DNA of 64,000 nt from Pararge aegeria (GCF_905163445.1 NC_053181.1:20310001-20374000); one strand, 5' to 3'. Shown: positions 22,490 to 33,196, counted from the stretch's first letter. The notes: generated by a model from the letters alone, not told the origin. A program made the numbers and translations.

Positions 22490-22645
22490 TGAGATGGTGA
22501 TAACAAAAATAAAACGACCGGCTAAGTTTGTGGTGGGCTTCTTCTTAGACCAGGACGCGTTCGGAACCCTCGTGGCTTTAGTTTAAGTTTACGAATATGG
22601 TTATCGCCATCATCTCACTACCGTGTAATTCTCATGTAATGCACG
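22490..22645 (+). repeat. GTGAGATGGTGATAAC-family repeat, 5' part
   Basis: 'gtgagatggtgataacaaaa', 'gctaagtttgtggtgggctt', 'ttatcgccatcatctcac' follow the family order. It is split at 22645 by the LTR element. The remainder resumes at 27113 with 'gcatcagaag' and the gactatgattttgactatg tail. The copy at 54567-54752 shows the unsplit order. Confidence 0.75.
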
Positions 22646-23703
22646 TGTTAGGAAATAGGGAATTACAGCACTTTATCTATAATAAACCCGATGATTATAT
22701 TAAATGTATCAACAAATCATAGTTTGTATACTCATTGATAATGTATTGAAAATAGAATAATGGAAAGTCCATTACTCTAACCAAGACTGTCAAAGAAAAG
22801 TATAGGATCTATGGCGGGAGACGCGAGTTTGACAAGTTAGATTGGCGGGAAAGAAAAGTTAGCTCGGATTTAAAAATGAATTAATTAAGATAAGGAGATC
22901 AAGTAAAGTATTGTGGATAGAACGTTACAAATTGGGTTGAGATGATTAATAATGGAAACGATACACTTAACGAAATATTGTTGTGGCGAAACAAGTCGTA
23001 TGTACTGGTGATGGAGTTGTTAAAAGTTGTTGGTACTATGGTTGTACCTGATGTTGCATCAGATAAGTATATCTCATCCTTTGGTTTATTTAGGTATCAT
23101 ATATGGAGCCCCAGCATAACTTTATATCGACAGTTTATGTAGCAGAGGTTTCTCTATACAAACAACTTGTTCCATAAGTCCTGATGTTATAAGTGATAAT
23201 AGTAGTTATGTTTGACCTGTTTTAAAATATGTCTTGTATCAAAGGGCATAGCGTTATTACATATGACGTTGTAATGATGATGTTGTAATTGTGTTTATAA
23301 GTTGTTTTAATTGATTGAATAAAAGAGCAACGGTAGAGTTTCTTGCCAGTGGTCTTCTCTGCCGAAGACAGCATTCCGAACTGGTAGTAGAGTCATTTGA
23401 AGGTAACAAGTAATATGAATTATAGAGAAGTTTAATATACAGTATTAGAGTCAGTCCAGTTGTTTTATTTCACTCCTTGGGAAGTCAGGTTTATAGAGTA
23501 CAGACCCACAACACTGCTCTAAAGCAGGTTGGTGGGCTTTAATGATGTCTTTTATAAAATGAATACTTTAATATAAGAAACTAGGTATTTAGCTTCAATA
23601 ATACTGTTAATTAATGAAAGATCTAAGTGCCATCCTGAACATTGTGGGTATTATAGTGAATATCTGAATACCTTGGCCTTCCATTCTCTATATTTTTTTA
23701 GCA
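22646..23703. repeat. LTR 1
   Basis: It runs from tgttaggaaata to the final gca. It differs from LTR 2 by a patch at 22765-22785 (21 nt in place of 9 nt) and a base near 23506. It includes a LINE 3'-UTR-like piece at ~23338-23400 ('tttcttgccagtgg', 'gaactggtagtagagtc'). Confidence 0.85.
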
Positions 23704-23764
23704 TCAGAAGTGGGATCCTATTCATGTCCAATTTATGCCTTTCTCTAATGCAGATTTACTTTTT

Positions 23765-24085
23765 TTAGAACCATCCCGTCAAATGTGGACTTTATAAAGA
23801 ATTTGATGTTTTTGATGATGCCTCAACTTTTTGCTGCTATGTGCTAAAACAGAAACACTCTGGAGACAAAGCACCATGCTTGTTGAAATTCTATTTAAGG
23901 ATATGTGGTCCGGGGAACCAATTAATAACCATCCCGGCAAATGTGGACATAGTACATGGATTGATGTTTTTGATGATGTCTCAACTAATCGCTGGTATGT
24001 GCTAAAACAGAAACACTCTGGAGACAGAGCACCAGACTTGGTAAAATTCCATTAAAGGATGTGTGGTCCGGAGAACCAATTAATG
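23765..24085 (+). repeat. Two tandem ~160-bp repeats inside the LTR element
   Basis: 'accatcccg.caaatgtggac', 'tgatgtttttgatgatg', 'tatgtgctaaaacagaaac', 'actctggagacaaagcacca' and 'gtggtccgg.gaaccaatta' each occur twice. Frames through them (e.g. WYVLKQKHSGDRAP) are short and repeat with the unit; a relic of a gag-like coding segment is possible but unproven. Confidence 0.6.
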
Positions 24086-24236
24086 TGATATTTTTATTTA
24101 TTTTTTCTTTTTGTGGTTTCTACTTTTGTAACATAGTACTTATTACCTGAAACTGATATGGCCTAGTGGCTCTTTGTTTATTTTGCTGAAATGATTAAGT
24201 CCAAAATAGAATTGATTTAAGTTTGTTTGTGAAAAC

Positions 24237-24490
24237 CAACTAGTCAAGTTGGCCAAACAGAATGTGTAATGAGTTTGATAAATTTGAATTATGAAGTTTT
24301 ATTTAATTAGTCAGGTTAGCTAAATGGAATTTGTGCTAAGTTTTATTTTATTAGTCTGTCCAGGCTCAAATAAATTAACTGGTCAGGTTAGCCGAACGGA
24401 ATGTGTAATAGATTTTTCTTTTAATTCTTATTTATTACATATAAGATTTCAAGTTTATATTGAGCAACTAGTCAGGTTAGCTGAGCTGTT
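24237..24490 (+). repeat. Imperfect repeats with TAGTCAGGTTAGC core
   Basis: Related units 'tagtcaagttggccaaaca', 'tagtcaggttagctaaat', 'ggtcaggttagccgaacg' and 'tagtcaggttagctgagc' are spaced ~70-90 bp apart, most followed by 'gaatgtgtaat'-like sequence. Part of the LTR-element interior. Confidence 0.55.
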
Positions 24491-24515
24491 ATCTTTTATT
24501 TAGGAACTTTTCTAT

Positions 24516-24535
24516 GTACTTCGAGATCGAAGTAC
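24516..24535. repeat. Perfect 8-bp hairpin, upstream copy
   Basis: GTACTTCG-AGAT-CGAAGTAC followed by TTGTCAG. The same hairpin with loop AGAA lies just before LTR 2. Confidence 0.7.
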
Positions 24536-25195
24536 TTGTCAGGAAAGCCGAGATAGGAGATTTTGTAAATTATTCAGAACATACAAAAGAATACACATAA
24601 AACAAAACAAAAAAAAAATTTTGTTGGTAGAATAGAATAGAATATGATTATGTATCAGAACAATACATATAGGGAAAATTACTAGTGAATAGCTAAATGA
24701 AATAGTTTATATGTTGGGTTGTGTGAAGAAAAGAATTAGGAGTCAGCTTAAATGTTGTGGGTTAGGTTAGGTTACAGATCTTTCAGTATGATGTTGAGAG
24801 AAGTTTTTAAAAATGATATAAATAAAATACAATTATAAACTAAATTAATGTTGCTGCTGCAAAGGAAAATATATTAGTTGCATTATAAATAATTAGATTA
24901 TACTTAGGTTAACAGTTGTTTAAATTATCAAATTTTATGTGAAATTTTACGAGTCCTTGCATGATAAATGATTCTGTTAAACAGGTGGTTTAATTGATGT
25001 TTAGATTGAAATAAAACATTGAATAATAGAAATAACAATTGAACAAACATTGAATATACTTTGGCTTTTATGATGAGATGATAAAAAAAAAAAAAAGATT
25101 TAAACTAATAGAAATAATTCCATCTTAGCGTTTTTATATTAATTTATTTATATTTATCTTATATATTACTTGACTTGGACAGTGGAAAAAATATG

Positions 25196-25461
25196 AATAT
25201 CACCAGTGGGTGATGATATCACTTGAGAGTGATGATGATGTGGATATCACCAGTGGGTGATGATGTTATTGATATCACTTGAGAGTGATGATGTTGTTGA
25301 TATCACCAGTGGGTGATGATGTTATTGATATCACTTGAGAGTGATGATGTTGTTGATATCACTTGAGAGTGATGATGTTGTTGATATCACCAGTGGGTGA
25401 TGATGTTATTGATATCACTTGAGAGTGATGATGTTGTTGATATCACCAGTGGGTGTTGGTG
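25196..25461. repeat. Hairpin minisatellite in the LTR element
   Basis: Ten ~28-bp units of two types: A carries ATCACC-AGTG-GGTGAT and B carries ATCACT-TGAG-AGTGAT, joined by gatgttattgat- or gatgttgttgat-type spacers. The order is A B A B A B B A B A. Each unit is a perfect 6-bp stem with a 4-base loop, except the last, where GGTGTT breaks it. The inner pair is C-G in A and T-A in B. Confidence 0.85.
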
Positions 25462-26031
25462 TTTTGGTATATATTGGTTTGACTATTAGACTGTACCGAT
25501 TGCATCTGTGACTAAATGAGACTAACAATGTTAATGACAGAATTGATGGGAAATACAATTACCTATGTGGATATTTTGAAAAAGTTGGGACTAGAGGCAA
25601 AAGGATAAATTGTTTGAGATTTATATTGAGATGGAAATATTTGGATTGTGATTGCACATGTTAAAATGTACAAGATAAATGAAAATGAGTATTTTTCATT
25701 TACATTGTTGAAAATTAATCATTTTACTTTATTAGAAGTATTATATTGTTGTAATATGTTAAATGGTGTGGAATTTTAATGAAATTTTTTTTTTGGTTTC
25801 TTTCACTTTAATTATAAAATGTTATGATTATGCCTATCTTTTGATAAAATATTGTTTACAGTTTATTGATAAAAGTGTATACAGAATGTAACGGATTTGA
25901 TGATTTTTTATGCTTATATACCATTTGAACTAATGTTATAGAGGTGTACATAAGATGATGTACTTATAAGGATGTTCTTTGAACCTAAAGACTTATGATA
26001 CAATACATATACCTAAAAAGAATAACCCTAT

Positions 26032-26051
26032 GTACTTCGAGAACGAAGTAC
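26032..26051. repeat. Perfect 8-bp hairpin next to LTR 2
   Basis: GTACTTCG-AGAA-CGAAGTAC, followed by ttgtcagaatggccg and then LTR 2 at 26067. It occupies the place where a polypurine tract would be expected; no clear tract is seen. Confidence 0.7.
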
Positions 26052-26066
26052 TTGTCAGAATGGCCG

Positions 26067-27112
26067 TGTTAGGAAATAGGGAATTACAGCACTTTATCTA
26101 TAATAAACCCGATGATTATATTAAATGTATCAACAAATCATAGTTTGTATACTCATTGATAATGTATTGAAAATAGAATAATGGACTTTAGTAGACTGTC
26201 AAAGAAAAGTATAGGATCTATGGCGGGAGACGCGAGTTTGACAAGTTAGATTGGCGGGAAAGAAAAGTTAGCTCGGATTTAAAAATGAATTAATTAAGAT
26301 AAGGAGATCAAGTAAAGTATTGTGGATAGAACGTTACAAATTGGGTTGAGATGATTAATAATGGAAACGATACACTTAACGAAATATTGTTGTGGCGAAA
26401 CAAGTCGTATGTACTGGTGATGGAGTTGTTAAAAGTTGTTGGTACTATGGTTGTACCTGATGTTGCATCAGATAAGTATATCTCATCCTTTGGTTTATTT
26501 AGGTATCATATATGGAGCCCCAGCATAACTTTATATCGACAGTTTATGTAGCAGAGGTTTCTCTATACAAACAACTTGTTCCATAAGTCCTGATGTTATA
26601 AGTGATAATAGTAGTTATGTTTGACCTGTTTTAAAATATGTCTTGTATCAAAGGGCATAGCGTTATTACATATGACGTTGTAATGATGATGTTGTAATTG
26701 TGTTTATAAGTTGTTTTAATTGATTGAATAAAAGAGCAACGGTAGAGTTTCTTGCCAGTGGTCTTCTCTGCCGAAGACAGCATTCCGAACTGGTAGTAGA
26801 GTCATTTGAAGGTAACAAGTAATATGAATTATAGAGAAGTTTAATATACAGTATTAGAGTCAGTCCAGTTGTTTTATTTCACTCCTTGGGAAGTCAGGTT
26901 TATAGAGTACAGACCAACAACACTGCTCTAAAGCAGGTTGGTGGGCTTTAATGATGTCTTTTATAAAATGAATACTTTAATATAAGAAACTAGGTATTTA
27001 GCTTCAATAATACTGTTAATTAATGAAAGATCTAAGTGCCATCCTGAACATTGTGGGTATTATAGTGAATATCTGAATACCTTGGCCTTCCATTCTCTAT
27101 ATTTTTTTAGCA
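26067..27112. repeat. LTR 2
   Basis: 1046 bp, TG...CA. It matches LTR 1 throughout except the patch noted there. The 66-codon frame at 26351-26551 also occurs identically in LTR 1 (22942-23142); that reflects LTR identity and is not evidence of coding. Confidence 0.85.
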
Positions 27113-27175
27113 CACGCATCAGAAGCCTACTTGAATAAAGATTTTTTTGACTATGATTTTGACTATGACTTTCCA
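27113..27175 (+). repeat. GTGAGATGGTGATAAC-family repeat, 3' part
   Basis: Continuation of 22490-22645 after the LTR element: 'cacgcatcagaagcctactt', 'gaataaagattttttt' and a 'gactatgatttt' simple tail. Confidence 0.7.
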
Positions 27176-27857
27176 AATGGGCAAAACACCATGCTGGGCA
27201 GATGGATCGCAGCAGATAGAAGCAGCACAGCGGGCGCTGCTTCCCGTTCTCCACTGTATTGCCTTAGTCGCCTCGTACGACATCCGTCTTCCCGCGGATG
27301 TCGTACGAGGGGTGGTCACAACTGTATTCTTATCTTCCTTCACCAAATGGCTGACCTTTTATACAACTCTATTAACTGTTGTGAAGTTTGCAAGGTACGA
27401 AATCAAGGACCCACAAACCAAGGATTTTGTAGTTAAAGGCCGCTTCCATTTTGTGCCACTCAGCTCTGCTTTAGGCTCGATCCCCGGTCGATCTATCGAA
27501 TTTTCACCGATCATTCCAGGATATTGTCTCTCGTCCATCCCACGTGAAATTGGTGAAGTAAAGCGTACCCAGTTGGTACTATCGCGAGCCATAAAAAAAA
27601 TGAATTATATAGAATTTTGATAAGCCCGGCAGATAATGTCTGAATAATACACATGGCAGGATATCTTGGAGGTCACCTGCAATCTGTAGCATTTCTAATT
27701 GTTAGTATACACGCCTTGGAATACACACGTGTAAAACTTGCACGAGTTTGTTGTTATACCGTTTGCACATCGTCAATTAGTGTATTGCAAATGTTACTGG
27801 TGCGAGCTACTTGCACATATTTTCGGCTCTAGCATTCGATTAATGACCATTAGCTTG
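27176..27857. other. Repeat-derived DNA with a 16-bp perfect hairpin
   Basis: cctcgtacgacatccg at 27271-27286 pairs with 27295-27310 across an 8-nt loop. 'tagtcgcctcgtacgacatc' resembles a motif common in lepidopteran repeats. The 157-codon frame at 27147-27620 starts in a repeat tail and crosses this hairpin; it has no domain and is not called. Confidence 0.5.
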
Positions 27858-28152
27858 ACATTAATGACCTTTCGGCGCAGTGACCGCTGTGGTGAGAGAT
27901 CCCGGGTCATTTACGGGCGGGGGCAATTCGGAAATTTATAATTCAGTATATTCGCTGATCTGGAAGGCTCCGGCCGTAGCTAGTTACCAACAAAGACGTG
28001 CTGCCGAGATATTTAGCGTTCCGTTAGAATTCCATATATATTATATAACTACCATACTTTTAAAAGGTTAGCCTGCTACCATCTTAGATACCATCTTAGT
28101 AGCATCGCTCATACATCACATGAGATTACAGTCAAAGGCTAACTTGTAATGC
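27858..28152 (+). mobile_element. tRNA-derived SINE with head (GGTCTGGTGGG family)
   Basis: Head 'ttcggcgcagtgaccgctgt' and 'gagatcccgggtcattta', then 'gaaatttataattcagtata', 'cggccgtagctagttaccaa', 'gttagcctgctaccatctta' and 'gctaacttgtaatgcaaaa'. A near full-length copy. Confidence 0.75.
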
Positions 28153-28519
28153 AAAACATACCAAGTATTTACACAAGTTACTGATAGGGTTATTCTATTT
28201 AACCGAGCATTATGACGTCACAAAACAAACCAGCTACAATGGTCGTTCGCAGCGATCGATTGCACGTAGTTTGCGTGGATGGAAGTTTCGAAGCGATGGA
28301 TCGCGGCAATCTTCGTGCAATCGTTCGCTGCGACGGATTGTCTGTGCATGGGGCACTTTATTGGTGACCTGCATGCTTTGTGATATACAGATATATGGAT
28401 GAAAATTCTTTTTTTAAAGTGTCTTAAGTCATATTTTTTTCTTTTTATGTCTTGCGCTCACGTTCATGAACCTGATAACGTTCAATACTAGTCACCTTTT
28501 AGAGTGAGAAAGGTTTAGG
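28153..28519. other. Region with an imperfect inverted repeat
   Basis: 'cgttcgcagcgatcgattgc' at ~28242 is mirrored by 'gcaatcgttcgctgcgacg' at ~28317, giving a ~95-bp foldback with GC-rich arms. It may be a small MITE; no target duplication was identified. Confidence 0.45.
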
Positions 28520-28616
28520 CCTGGTCCTCCACACTAGCTACCAGCACTTTTGCCAAAAGTGCTTAAAAATGAAGGCCTACTTGAAGTAAATAAATGTTGA
28601 ATTTGAATTTTTTTTC
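28520..28616 (+). repeat. LINE 3' tail
   Basis: 'tgccaaaagtgcttaaaaat', 'aggcctacttgaagtaaata' and 'gttgaatttgaatt' form a sense-strand LINE tail. Confidence 0.6.
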
Positions 28617-28689
28617 GAACGTATACGAGACAGTGAATTTCATAGATTTCAAGATGTTACGACCCAACTACAGCAATTATGTTGTAGTT

Positions 28690-29187
28690 AACCATGACTT
28701 TACATCATCATCGTTATCATATCAACCGATAGATGTCCACTGCTGGACAAAGGTCTTTGATAGGGAGTTCCAAATTCTACGGTTTTGTGCCGCTCGTTTC
28801 CAGCGGCTCCCTGCGACATGCTTGATTTCGTCTGTCCACCTCGATGGGGGTCGGCCAACGCTGCGTGTACCAGTGCAGGGCTGCCATTTCAGCACCTTGG
28901 GATTCTAACGTCCATCCATTCTCTCATGTGCCTCGCCCATTGCCTCTTCAGTTTCGCGACTCGTTAAGCTATGTCGGTAACTCTGGTTCTTCTACGGATC
29001 TCCTAATTTCTGATGTGATCACGCAGAGAAACACTCACTCAGAGCATAGCTTTCTCAATCGCCCGCTGATGCGACCCGCGACCATGTTTTGGAATCATAG
29101 GTCATTACTGGTAACACGCACTGTTCGAAGAATTTGGTCTTTTGCACGAAAAGATGTCACGAAGTTTTTCGAACGCTGACCATCCTA
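28690..29187 (-). pseudogene. RTE-like LINE, ORF2 C-terminal fragment
   Basis: Reverse-strand copy of the RTE tail: from the (ATCATC) simple-repeat end at ~28695 through 'tccacctcgatgggggtcgg', 'ttcgcgactcgttaagctat' and 'ctacggatctcctaatttc' to 'actggtaacacgcactgttc'. On the minus strand it encodes the segment before and through the TDIAQR-type motif also found at 7916. Frameshifts are present. The 104- and 111-codon plus-strand frames here are antisense shadows. Confidence 0.75.
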
Positions 29188-29426
29188 GTTGGATTCGTCG
29201 GTTCACCTACTACTCGAAATCATGACTTCACATGATATACAATAACTTCTTACATTACAAAATAATGTTATTGTTTTCGCACATAATATGATAATTGTGG
29301 GTTGGCTCGGTTTATCCTAGAGGCCGCGTCGTGAAAACCAAGTGTCGGTAGCACGGGGCTCTCTGTAAAAGTTAACAAAGCGATCCACCGGCACTCACAC
29401 CGAACTGAATATTGTGTAACTAGCTG

Positions 29427-29600
29427 ATGCCCGGGATTTCGAGCGCTATTATTACCGTTTAGTTTTCCGTTTACCATGATAAAAAGTAGCCTATGTTACT
29501 CTCCGTTTTTCCATATAACTCTATGCCAAAGATTAAGTTGTATGGTTGCTCAATTACGGGGTGAAGAAAGGATAAACACACTTTCGCATTTTTAATTATA
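29427..29600 (-). mobile_element. Helitron-like 3' fragment
   Basis: 'actagctgatgcccgggatt', 'taaaaagtagcctatgttac', 'tatgccaaagattaag', 'ataaacacactttcgcattt' follow the order of the piece at 14955. Confidence 0.5.
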
Positions 29601-29703
29601 TTATTTATATCAATTATAATATGCCTCAACACTGTTCCAGTGAAGTCTAACGATTATTAGGTTTTAGAATTATTAGGTAGAAGATTATCAGGTATTATAG
29701 AGA

Positions 29704-29995
29704 CACAGAATTAAGAATATACAGAATCCTATTCAACCGTTATTGCATGCAGTGCATTGTATCCAAAAACAGAGAAGACGCCCCGAGCACGTCTCACTTC
29801 ACACCCGCGGAATGTTGTTAGAGCACAAACTTTTTACATTTTCCTGTTTTATGGTAAACGTTTAGAACATTAGAGGTAAAATAATTGCTGTCAACTGCCA
29901 AATAGAGAGAAACGCCTGTTCGAGAAACACTTTTAAAGAGGAGTGGTTTTTTATGCTTTAATATTATTCGGATTCTGTATGTTCTTAATGTTGTG
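29704..29995. mobile_element. hAT-like MITE, CACAGAATTAAG family, copy 1
   Basis: It starts cacagaattaagaatataca and ends tgtatgttcttaatgttgtg, an inverted repeat of ~23 bp with changes. The flanks tatagaga and gctagaga match at 6 of 8 positions. The body 'ttattgcatgcagtgcattg' is shared with copies 2 and 3. Confidence 0.7.
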
Positions 29996-30498
29996 GCTAG
30001 AGATAATAACTAGGACGGACGGCTTAAAGTGAGGCGGGCGAGTTGACTCGATCAGTGCTCATTAGTATTACACCTATGTGATGCAGGGTAGAAGCTCTAA
30101 ATCCCTAGTTGTAAAAGTGGAAATATATGGGGTTGCACTACCTAACTTACCTGTCCTTTATACTGCAAACGTAGTCAGCTTAGCTCGTAGTGGAGCGAAG
30201 TGGCCCCCTTGTAATATGAGAGAGAAGTTCTGAACAGAACATTTGTGAAATGAAAAATAAATAATGCACAGCTTAAGTCGCTTGTATTTCAGACACCTGA
30301 CCTCAAGAATCCTGACTCTAGTGAATCCCGAGTAATTTTTTGTATATAAAGATCAAAAAGGGTAAATTCATAGAAGGTTTTTTTAATTTTATCACATTAC
30401 AATAAAGGTTATGATTATGAATTACGGCACTAAAACATGTGTACGACAAAATTGCTCAAGAACAAGGGTATTCACTCCATTGTATAGGTATTAATTTT
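29996..30498. other. No gene seen
   Basis: Unclassified AT-rich DNA. Confidence 0.4.
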
Positions 30499-30770
30499 GA
30501 CGGCCGAGTAGCGCAGTGGGCAGCGACCCTGCTTTCTGAGTCTAAGGCCGTGGGTTCGATTCCCACAACTGGAGAGTGTTTGTGTGTACATGAATGTTTT
30601 TCAGTGTCTGGGTGTTTATCTGTATATTATAAGTATTTATGTGTATTATATTCATAAAAAAATAATTATCAGCTATCTCAGTACCCATAACACAAGCTAC
30701 GCTTACTTTGGGGCTAGATGGCGATGTGTGTATTGTCGTAGTATATTTATTTATTTATTTATTTATTTAT
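30499..30770 (+). mobile_element. SINE S1, copy 4
   Basis: Near-consensus full copy: 'gacggccgagtagcgcagtg', box B 'gtgggttcgattcccacaac', ending in (TTTA)n at 30741-30770. Confidence 0.88.
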
Positions 30771-30865
30771 AGACAAAATAAAATAAAACGCAGTTTTAAT
30801 TATGATTTTTTAATGTAAGTAGTGTCTGTAGCTTATAGTGCAGTTAGTAGTAGATAGCAGTTTTT

Positions 30866-31130
30866 GACGTTTGATTGGCTCAGTGGTTAGCGACCCTGCT
30901 TTCTGAGTCCAAGGCCGTGGGTTCGATTCCCATAACTGGAAAATGTTTGTGTAATGAACATTTATGTTTCTCAGTGTCTGGGTGTATATATGTATATTAT
31001 AAGTATTTATGTATATTATTCATAAAAATATTCATCACTTATATAAGCACCCATAACACAAGCTACGCTTACTTTAGGGCTAGATGGCGATGTGTGTATT
31101 GTCGTAGTATATTTATTTATTTTTATTTAA
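30866..31130 (+). mobile_element. SINE S1, copy 5
   Basis: Full copy beginning 'gacgtttgattggctcagtg', box B 'gtgggttcgattcccataac', ending 'gtcgtagtatatttatttat'. It lies only ~95 bp after copy 4 in the same orientation. Confidence 0.87.
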
Positions 31131-32159
31131 TTCATTTGATATGATTGTTGTTACGCTCCGGTGTAATTGAGGCCACCAAGAGAGTATAACATTCAAAGTC
31201 GCATTACGGAACCCGTTCGCGTTAGAAATGTAATATTTCTTTCGCGGAGAATATAAATTATATTCGAACCTTAAGTGCCGGAAACCTTCAGATGAAAATG
31301 CCGTCAGAATGTAGATTTCTAGATATAGCATGTAATAAAACTGTGCACTAGCCGTATCTGTACATCAAAGATTTTTGCAAAAAGAGAACTGGGAGACATC
31401 ATAAAAATCATATACTTTCGCTCGCACGTTCTCTCCGAAACCGGAGCATCCTCAGGAGATGTTGACTTCACAATTAACACAACACTACCAGTTAAAGAAA
31501 CAAAAGAAAAATAGATAAGAAATAGATAGAAGCAGAATACAAAAGGCGGTCTTATCGCTTAGTAGCGATCTCTGACAGGCAACTTTAGGATTAGGATAAC
31601 ATGTGAAAAACAGAATGCTGGCGATCCATTATGGATTGAGAAAAAAAATACATACGAATAACTACATACTTATACTTAAACTAGATTTCACAAATAAAGT
31701 AACACATAATATAATAAATGTAAAAAAAATAAAATTATAAATCTGCTTGTTTTTTGCACTCTATTTAAAAGTTCTTGTAATTTAACATTCTGTTTCAAAA
31801 TCCTACGTGTCTGATAAGACAGTGTTTCCATTACATTTATGAATTTTAGACTTTCTCTCTGTAAAAAGTTGTTAAAATCTGCCTATATATCCTGCTCCTC
31901 CTATGCGTGATTTAAAGTAACAATACATTAATTCCAAAATTTCTTCTATTGATCACTTTCTTCTTTTATCATCGCGATATAAGTTCAACTTCGCTGATAC
32001 GTATTACCCTTCTGCCTGCGTATTAACTTGAAGCTTTCGTCTTACTCATCTAACGAAATGTGCTTACACCTTGAAATATCCCTCCCGCTATTTTTATACT
32101 CTCTACAATAAGTATTATAAATCGACTACTTTACTGTTTTCTTTTAGAAGTACCCAAAT
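31131..32159. other. No gene; LINE 3'-end relic
   Basis: A minus-strand LINE end lies at ~31530-31590 ('aaggcggtcttatcgcttag', 'tagcgatctctgacaggcaa'). The remainder is AT-rich and unclassified. Confidence 0.4.
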
Positions 32160-32587
32160 TATAAATCCACAGAATTAAGAAATTACAGAATTCATCCATT
32201 ATTGCATTCAGTGCATTGTGTTCAAAAACAATGAAACGCCTCGCGCATGTCTCACTTCAAATGTTGCTAGCTCTCAAACTTATTCCTATTTTACCCATTT
32301 AATGGTAAACGTAATTTTACCCCGAATGTTTAATTAAACGTCTAAATTATAACTATCGACTGCTAAACGGAATGAATCAATCAAATCAATCCAAAATAAT
32401 TTATAGCACACAAGAACAACATAAATAAAAAAGAACAAAGATACAAGTGATTTAAATTTGTGTAACAAAGGCCTTAATGAAGTGACTAACCGCCTGTTCA
32501 TGAAACATTATTAAAGTGGAGTGGTTTTGGTGCTTCAATATGAGTCGTATACACGGTTTCTGAATGTTTCAATTCTTTGTATAAATC
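32160..32587. mobile_element. hAT-like MITE, CACAGAATTAAG family, copy 2, with 8-bp duplication
   Basis: The element spans 32168-32579 and the flanks are identical: TATAAATC at 32160-32167 and 32580-32587. The left end is cacagaattaagaaattaca and the right end gaatgtttcaattctttg. It is longer than copies 1 and 3 because of extra AT-rich DNA in the middle (~32385-32460). Confidence 0.8.
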
Positions 32588-33196
32588 ATAACCCATGGGT
32601 AGGCAAAAACAAATATTCAATATACAATATTTGGTTCTCAAACACAGCTGTATCAAAAAGAGAAAAGAAAAAGGTAAACGCCTCCAGGTCAAGTGTAACG
32701 ACAAAAACTTGGGGAAATCCACTTAACCGTTAGCGATACGAGGGGCGGACCCTTCCGAGGGCTTAGAGTCTGTGTCAATAGTTTCTATTGGATTTTGCTC
32801 TTTTACCAGTATATTCGGATATCTTTTTTATTTTTTTATTCCACTACAAGTTAGCCCTTGACTGCAATCTCATCTACAGAGCTAGCACGGGCAGGAGATA
32901 AAAATTATATCCCCCGATTATACCCCCTAACAAGGGATATAATTAACGTGAAGAGAAGAGATAGAGTTGGAAGGAGCCCCGCCCTGAGGAACACCTGAAG
33001 GAGAACCTGTGAGGGGAGAAAACGTCTTACATTTGCCATGAAACCTAACGCATTGTAGATGCCCGACAGGTAGGATCGAAACCATTTATATAATAAGAAC
33101 TTATTATATATTAAGTTAACTTATTATCTAATAAGTTTTAATGGCTAACGTAAAATAATATTTATTGTCGTTCAGACCAACATACTTTTGTAAACA
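32588..33196. other. No gene; SINE 3' relic
   Basis: 'ccactacaagttagccctt' and 'gactgcaatctcatct' at ~32838-32880 are a reversed SINE 3' end. The rest is unclassified, with an 'acttattatatattaagtt' palindrome-like stretch near 33100. Confidence 0.4.

Larger units (their letters stand above)
22642..27116. mobile_element. Non-autonomous LTR retrotransposon with CACG target duplication
   Basis: Two direct repeats (22646-23703, 1058 bp; 26067-27112, 1046 bp) start TGTTAGG and end TTTAGCA, so they have TG...CA termini. CACG precedes the first and follows the second. Removing the element and one CACG rejoins an older repeat in its expected order, which confirms the insertion. The LTRs are nearly identical over >1 kb (one replaced patch and at least one substitution), so insertion is recent. 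The 2.36-kb interior has no gag, protease, RT or integrase frame; the longest frame is 74 codons. It must move with another element's proteins. Its superfamily is not determined. Confidence 0.8.

Noticed and set aside
25196..25461. CRISPR-like alternating repeats
   Set aside because: The units are contiguous hairpin minisatellite monomers without unique spacers, in an insect LTR element.
22942..26551. Identical 66-codon frames in both LTRs
   Set aside because: Identity follows from recent LTR duplication; no domain, and LTRs rarely code.
27147..27620. 157-codon frame
   Set aside because: It begins in a simple-repeat tail, crosses a perfect hairpin and overlaps frames on both strands; no domain seen.
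28594..29179. Plus-strand frames of 104 and 111 codons
   Set aside because: They are antisense to the RTE LINE fragment, which explains the open frames.
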